Below, in pieces: positions 59,703 to 64,000 of a DNA stretch of 64,000 nucleotides (its first letter is position 1; each line of letters opens with the position of its first letter). The notes under the pieces are model-generated. The model ran no database searches. It was not told the origin of the DNA and saw nothing but the letters and a program-made list of their open reading frames with translations. Both the position numbers and the translations under genes were made by a program. This DNA is from Ruminococcus sp. (GTDB lineage Bacteria; Bacillota; Clostridia; Oscillospirales; Ruminococcaceae), in assembly GCA_017620025.1 (NCBI GenBank), contig JAFZRF010000043.1, positions 1-64,000 of the forward strand, given 5' to 3'.

Positions 59703-61028
59703 ATGAAGCGAATAATCATCGGAATACTGATGTTCTGCGGCGTTGCCTTAGTAAGCTGCGGAACAGAAGTAGTTCAGAAGGCAGAATACAATGATAAACC
59801 GGCAACTGCTGCGGAGACTGAAACTGTAACATCAACCTCAGCAACAACTGCCACATCTACAGTAACAACAACATCAACCACCACTACAACAGAAACAGCA
59901 ACAACTACAGTTACAGGAGAACCTCCGGCTGATCTTAAGCTTGAATGTCAGCCCTCTGTTGAGGTTTACACCGAAGTAACCGCAGCTGATTTCATAACCG
60001 AGAACAATGCAGAGCTTCTCACTCCCGATACTCTGATAGACACAAAGGAGACGGGCGCAAGGACTACCAAGCTTGAGTTTTTCAAGGACGGAGTAAAGTT
60101 TGAAAAGGAGATATCCTATACCGTAACAGACACACAGGCGCCTGTTATACTCAATTCCGGATGGGAGCCTTACGCCAAGAAGGGCGAGGCATTTGATCTC
60201 GGAAAGATAGTCGGCTATGTCGATAACTATGACAGGGCACCGAAGCTCACCTATACAGGAGAAGTCAATACGGCCGAAAACGGCAGCTATCCGATAACGG
60301 CGACAGTTACTGACAGCTCCGGTAATGCAACATCATTCGAGCTTACAGTACTTGTTCTTGACGAGATACCGAAGGCTCAGGACAATAACGCCCGTGTTGA
60401 TTTTGCAGATTTCAAAGCAGCTCATCCATATGAAAACGTCCGCTACGGTATAGACGTTTCAGCATGGCAGACCAATGTCGACTATAACGCAGTAAAACAG
60501 GCCGGAGTTGAATTCGTGTTCATGCGTATGGGATACTGCTACAGCGAGCTCGTCAAGGACGAGTACTACGACCGCAATATGGAAGAAGCCACAAAGGCAG
60601 GGCTTGATGTAGGAGTATACTTCTACTGCACCGATAACACCGAAGAAAAGGTACGTGAGCACGCTAAGTGGATGGTCGATCAGCTCGGAGGCAGAAAGCT
60701 TGCTTTCCCGATTGTCTTTGACTGGGAGGAATTCGGCCGCTTCCAGCGCTACGGAATGAACAGCCACGATCTCAACGAGCTCTTTGAAGTCTTCTGCGAC
60801 GAGATAGGCAAGGCTGGATATACAGGTATGCTCTACAGCAGCCGCAACTTCCTCCTCAACTTCTGGACAAATCGCGGCAATCATCCTGTATGGCTTGCAC
60901 ACTATGTAGACGAGACAAACTACGAAGGTGATTTTGCAATATGGCAGGCAAGTGCTTACGGCAGGATAGCAGGTATCGAGGGCGATGTTGATTTGAATAT
61001 CCAGTATATGGACAGACCGCTCAGCTGA
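59703..61028 (+). CDS. GH25 lysozyme-like lipoprotein with Thr-rich linker and Ig-like domain
   Basis: A 441-residue lipoprotein (lipobox VSC, C19). Residues about 40-80 are a Thr/Ser/Ala-rich linker. Residues about 85-225 look like Ig-like (DUF5011-type) modules (VTDTQAPVIL, and DSSGNATSFELTVLV). The GH25 muramidase domain (about 247-441) starts YGIDVSAWQ and has the catalytic acid pair in FPIVFDWEEFG. It would cut the glycan strand of peptidoglycan on the outer membrane face, either for wall remodelling or to attack other cells. ATG 59703 follows AAGGAGAAAT; the in-frame ATG at 59670 lies inside gatD. Confidence 0.92.
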   Translation: MKRIIIGILMFCGVALVSCGTEVVQKAEYNDKPATAAETETVTSTSATTATSTVTTTSTTTTTETATTTVTGEPPADLKLECQPSVEVYTEVTAADFITENNAELLTPDTLIDTKETGARTTKLEFFKDGVKFEKEISYTVTDTQAPVILNSGWEPYAKKGEAFDLGKIVGYVDNYDRAPKLTYTGEVNTAENGSYPITATVTDSSGNATSFELTVLVLDEIPKAQDNNARVDFADFKAAHPYENVRYGIDVSAWQTNVDYNAVKQAGVEFVFMRMGYCYSELVKDEYYDRNMEEATKAGLDVGVYFYCTDNTEEKVREHAKWMVDQLGGRKLAFPIVFDWEEFGRFQRYGMNSHDLNELFEVFCDEIGKAGYTGMLYSSRNFLLNFWTNRGNHPVWLAHYVDETNYEGDFAIWQASAYGRIAGIEGDVDLNIQYMDRPLS

Positions 61029-61076
61029 TAAGTCTTTTCTGAGCATTGCAAAAAACAATCATAAAGAGGTATTATT

Positions 61077-62909
61077 ATGCACAAGGAATTTCTGATGGGA
61101 AACGCGGCTATAGCACGTGGTGCGATAGCTGCCGGCCTCAATCTGATATGCGGTTATCCCGGTACTCCTTCAACTGAGGTGCTGGAGACAACAGCCAAAA
61201 ACAATGACGGTACCATCTATGTTGAGTGGTCGGTCAATGAAAAGGCCGCAATGGAAGTAGGTGCCGGAGCAGCCTACAGCGGCGCAAGAACAATGGTAAC
61301 AATGAAGCAGGTCGGCCTGAATGTAGCGTCCGATCCTCTGATGAGCCTTGAATACATAGGTGTCAAGGGTGGCATGGTAATCATGGTAGCGGATGATCCC
61401 GGCCCGATATCGTCACAGACTGAACAGGATACCCGTCACTTTGCTTCTTTCTCAAAGCTGCCGTGCTTCGATCCCTCAACCGTACAGGAGGCCTATGATA
61501 TGATACAGGAGGCCTTTGAGTTCTCCGAGAAATACCATACTCCTGTATTCTTCCGTCCTACAACAAGAGTCTGTCATGCCTATGCTTCCATAGACGTCAA
61601 GGATAAGGAAGAATACAAGGAAAACAAGCCTGAAGGCTTCATCAAGGATTCCTCACGCTGGGTAATTTTCCCGCGACTTTCCTATAACGCTCATATGAAT
61701 ATAGAAGAGCGCAACGCCGAGCTTTCGGACATCTTCTCCGGCTACGGAAGAAATGCGGTGATCCCTGCAACTGCCGCCGGATGCCGCAAGGGAATAGCCT
61801 CACACGGTATCAGCTGGACTTATGTCAGAGAAGTACTCAGAGGCAAGGAAGCACCTGCTCTGTTCAAGGTATCAACGCCCTTCCCGTTCCCTGAGAAGGC
61901 TGCTGTTAATTTTCTGAAGGATCTTGACGAGGTGCTCTGTATAGAAGAGCTTGATCCTGTTATCGAGCGTGAGCTTGTATACGTATGCGGTAAGTATCAT
62001 CTGAATACCCGAATTATAGGCAAACTCACCGGTCACGTAAAGACAGCAGGCGAGAACACCTGTGACAGTGTCAGAGGAGATATCGGCTTCTTTATGGGAT
62101 GGGGACTTCAGGACGCAGAGCTTCCGGATATCGAACTCCCGGATGCACAGCCGGAGCTTCCTGTTCGTCCGCCTGTACTCTGTGCAGGCTGTCCGCACCG
62201 TGCAAGCTTCTATGCCGTAAAACAGGCAATGAAAGGACAGAAAACAATATTCTGCGGAGATATCGGATGCTATACACTCGGAAACGCAATGCCCCTCGAT
62301 ATGGTCGATACCTGTCTCTGCATGGGTGCCGGTGTGAACATAGCACAGGGCGTAGGCAGGATAGATCCCGATACAAAGTGCTTTGCATTTGTCGGCGATT
62401 CTACATTCTTTGCCTCAGCTATTACCGGTGCAGTCAACGCAGTATACAATCAGGCAGATATGACCCTGATCGTACTTGATAACTCAACTACAGCCATGAC
62501 CGGACATCAGCCTCATCCCGGCACCGGACGCACGATGATGGGACAGGTCGTTGATAAAGTGAATATTGAAGCCGTACTTCGCGGAGTAGGACTTACTGCC
62601 GTCGAGACAGTTGATCCGCTTCAGCTCGATAAGGCTGTTGATACTGTAAAGCGTGTCGCAGCAGAAAAGGGCGTTAAGGCGATCATATTCCGTTCACCCT
62701 GTGCAGTACTTATCAAGCCTGACAAGCCTGCGGTCATTGATCCTGATAAGTGTATCCAGTGCCGCAAGTGTATAAACAGCCTCGGCTGTCCGGGTATCAT
62801 CATATCCGATGGCTCCGTAACGATAGACAACTCTCTTTGCAGCGGCTGCGGTCTCTGCACCCAGGTATGTCCTGTAGGTGCCATAAGCTGCGGAAAGGAG
62901 GCTGAGTAA
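61077..62909 (+). CDS. iorA: Indolepyruvate:ferredoxin oxidoreductase, alpha subunit
   Basis: A 610-residue thiamine diphosphate enzyme subunit. With IorB it oxidatively decarboxylates aryl pyruvates (from Trp, Phe, Tyr) to aryl-acetyl-CoA, reducing ferredoxin. The N-terminal pyrimidine-binding domain starts LICGYPGTPSTEVLE; the ThDP domain has GDIGCYTLGN and FVGDSTFFASAITG followed by the metal-binding LDNSTTAMTGHQ. The C-terminus (about 553-605) has two [4Fe-4S] motifs: CIQCRKCINSLGCP and CSGCGLCTQVCP. It is 2 nt before iorB. Confidence 0.96.
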   Translation: MHKEFLMGNAAIARGAIAAGLNLICGYPGTPSTEVLETTAKNNDGTIYVEWSVNEKAAMEVGAGAAYSGARTMVTMKQVGLNVASDPLMSLEYIGVKGGMVIMVADDPGPISSQTEQDTRHFASFSKLPCFDPSTVQEAYDMIQEAFEFSEKYHTPVFFRPTTRVCHAYASIDVKDKEEYKENKPEGFIKDSSRWVIFPRLSYNAHMNIEERNAELSDIFSGYGRNAVIPATAAGCRKGIASHGISWTYVREVLRGKEAPALFKVSTPFPFPEKAAVNFLKDLDEVLCIEELDPVIERELVYVCGKYHLNTRIIGKLTGHVKTAGENTCDSVRGDIGFFMGWGLQDAELPDIELPDAQPELPVRPPVLCAGCPHRASFYAVKQAMKGQKTIFCGDIGCYTLGNAMPLDMVDTCLCMGAGVNIAQGVGRIDPDTKCFAFVGDSTFFASAITGAVNAVYNQADMTLIVLDNSTTAMTGHQPHPGTGRTMMGQVVDKVNIEAVLRGVGLTAVETVDPLQLDKAVDTVKRVAAEKGVKAIIFRSPCAVLIKPDKPAVIDPDKCIQCRKCINSLGCPGIIISDGSVTIDNSLCSGCGLCTQVCPVGAISCGKEAE

Positions 62910-62910
62910 T

Positions 62911-63489
62911 ATGATCAATAACATTCTTCTCTGCGGTGTGGGAGGACAGGGAACTGTCCTGACTTCGAAGCTTGTCGCAGCCTGCGCTATGGAAAAAGGA
63001 TTTTCTGTAATGAGCGCCGAAACTATCGGTATGGCTCAGAAGGGAGGCAGTGTTTTCAGCTTCCTGCGTATTGCCGAAGGCGAACAGATCTGTACTCCGA
63101 TGTTCGGAACGGGAATGGCTGATATAATCATTGCATTCGAGCCTGCTGAAGCAGTTCGTATGCTTTCTTATCTAAGAAAAGACGGTACAGTCATAGTGAA
63201 CAGCCGTCCGGTAATGCCGGTTACAGCAGCACTAAAAGCCTCTGACTACAACGGCAAGGAGATGCTTGATTACCTCAGTACTAAGGTCGGCAATCTTACA
63301 GTAGTTGACGGCGACCGCATCTGCCGTGAGCTTGGTTCTCCGAGAGCTCTGAACATGATACTTCTCGGTGTAGCCGTAAAGTCAGGTGTTCTGCCATTCA
63401 CGACAGATGATGCAGTTGAGGCGATGAAGCGCAGTGTAAAGCCTCAGTTTATTGAACTTAATGAAAAAGCTCTCAGATACGAAGTCTGA
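62911..63489 (+). CDS. iorB: Indolepyruvate:ferredoxin oxidoreductase, beta subunit
   Basis: A 192-residue gamma-type 2-oxoacid oxidoreductase subunit. ILLCGVGGQGTVLTSKL is the glycine-rich start, and MSAETIGMAQKGGSVFSFLR and IIAFEPAEAVRML follow in the standard order. It binds CoA/ThDP jointly with IorA. It lies between iorA and a phenylacetate-CoA ligase gene. Confidence 0.95.
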   Translation: MINNILLCGVGGQGTVLTSKLVAACAMEKGFSVMSAETIGMAQKGGSVFSFLRIAEGEQICTPMFGTGMADIIIAFEPAEAVRMLSYLRKDGTVIVNSRPVMPVTAALKASDYNGKEMLDYLSTKVGNLTVVDGDRICRELGSPRALNMILLGVAVKSGVLPFTTDDAVEAMKRSVKPQFIELNEKALRYEV

Positions 63490-63512
63490 GAAAAAAGAAA
63501 GGAATAATAACG

Positions 63513-64000
63513 ATGCAGATCACAGAAAAGCAGCTCGAGCTGGTAAACAGCCGTATAGCTGCACTTGAAAAGGCCGGAAGCTTCTACGGAAAGAAGCTCC
63601 AGGCTGCAGGAATCAGCAAGCTTGAATCTCCCGAGGACTTCAAAAAGCTTCCGTTCTCCGAGAAGAGCGATCTCCGTGAGGCTTATCCTCTCGGACTTAT
63701 GACAGCACCTGAGGAGGAGATTGTACGTATCCATTCCTCGTCAGGTACTACCGGAACACCTGTTATCATCCCCTATACAGCCAAGGACGTTGATGACTGG
63801 GCGATCATGTTTGCACGCTGTTACGAGACAGCAGGCATCACAAACATGGACAGGATACAAATAACTCCCGGCTACGGCCTGTGGACAGCAGGTATCGGTT
63901 TCCAGAACGGAGCCGAGAAGCTCGGCGCAATGGTTATACCCATGGGCCCCGGAAATACTGACAAGCAGCTCCAGATGATGCAGGATATGGAGAGCACAGT
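63513..64000 (+). CDS. Phenylacetate-CoA ligase (PaaK family), cut by window end
   Basis: The first 162 residues of an adenylate-forming ligase. The ATP loop IHSSSGTTGTPVIIPYT and ITPGYGLWTAGIGFQNGAEK are typical of PaaK. AAAGGA lies 9 nt before the ATG. In fermenters this enzyme is commonly linked to iorAB, where it can run from aryl-acetyl-CoA to the free acid and ATP, or in the reverse direction. The 3' part lies beyond the window. Confidence 0.9.
   Translation, partial: MQITEKQLELVNSRIAALEKAGSFYGKKLQAAGISKLESPEDFKKLPFSEKSDLREAYPLGLMTAPEEEIVRIHSSSGTTGTPVIIPYTAKDVDDWAIMFARCYETAGITNMDRIQITPGYGLWTAGIGFQNGAEKLGAMVIPMGPGNTDKQLQMMQDMEST

Noticed and set aside
59810..59930. Thr-codon repeats (and the similar run near 51190-51420) considered as non-coding satellite repeats
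   Set aside because: They are in frame in real surface-protein genes and vary in codon use, as expected of a low-complexity linker.
1..64000. tRNA, rRNA, insertion sequences, phage genes and CRISPR arrays
   Set aside because: No T-loop-like tRNA pattern in the intergenic regions, no transposase or integrase motifs, and no regularly spaced repeats were found by eye.

Overview
The window looks like a chromosomal segment of a Ruminococcus-type Firmicute (Oscillospiraceae/Ruminococcaceae). The evidence is dockerin-type repeats on two secreted enzymes, Thr-rich linkers on surface proteins, a complete spoIIIAA-AH sporulation operon, the gene pair asp23-nusB followed by xseAB-ispA-dxs-tlyA-nadK-argR-recN, Gram-positive lipoboxes, and strong Shine-Dalgarno sites with sigma-A type promoters. 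Coding density is high, most genes are on the plus strand, and I see no phage, insertion sequence, tRNA, rRNA or CRISPR array.

Layout. 1-6.7 kb: tail of a cell-wall-anchored Thr-rich protein; two GNAT acetyltransferases around a lipoprotein that resembles the isolated periplasmic head of SecD; a GH16 beta-glucanase with a half dockerin; a nitroreductase; a cytidine-deaminase-like protein with a Pro-rich tail; a Cache-GGDEF sensor. 6.7-9 kb (minus): patatin phospholipase and acetate kinase. 9.2-18.7 kb: tmcAL, a C39-like lipoprotein, a HAD phosphatase, mnmA, a TrmN6-like methyltransferase, rsmI, a YdcF-like membrane protein and a dockerin-bearing papain-like peptidase. 18.7-22.8 kb: a 0.5 kb regulatory region and structured leader, then a sugar ABC uptake operon (binding protein plus two permeases, no ATPase). 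22.9-27.6 kb: spoIIIAA-AH. 27.6-43.1 kb: a long housekeeping run (translation, DNA repair, isoprenoids, NAD, arginine control) ending in GH42 beta-galactosidase, dtd, a penicillin-binding protein and a CobW-like GTPase. 43.2-48.7 kb: parE, an unknown membrane protein with its own promoter, and parC. 48.8-51.6 kb (minus): an AraC regulator, a left-handed beta-helix acyltransferase and an anchored SGNH hydrolase. 51.8-57.6 kb: one very large gene combining transglutaminase-like, DUF4011, SF1 helicase, degenerate Vsr-like nuclease and DUF3320 parts. 57.6-61 kb: MurT-GatD and a GH25 lysozyme lipoprotein. 61-64 kb: indolepyruvate:ferredoxin oxidoreductase iorAB and the start of a phenylacetate-CoA ligase.

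The genes suggest an anaerobic polysaccharide degrader: GH16, GH42 and the ABC importer supply sugars, acetate kinase makes ATP, and IorAB plus the CoA ligase handle aromatic keto acids. Two genes (dxs, parE) have a hairpin between the Shine-Dalgarno and the start codon, and the penicillin-binding protein has its Shine-Dalgarno inside a terminator-like hairpin. The strongest candidates for something undescribed are the 1933-residue helicase protein, the SecD-head lipoprotein, the structured leader of the sugar operon, and the membrane gene between the topoisomerase IV subunits.
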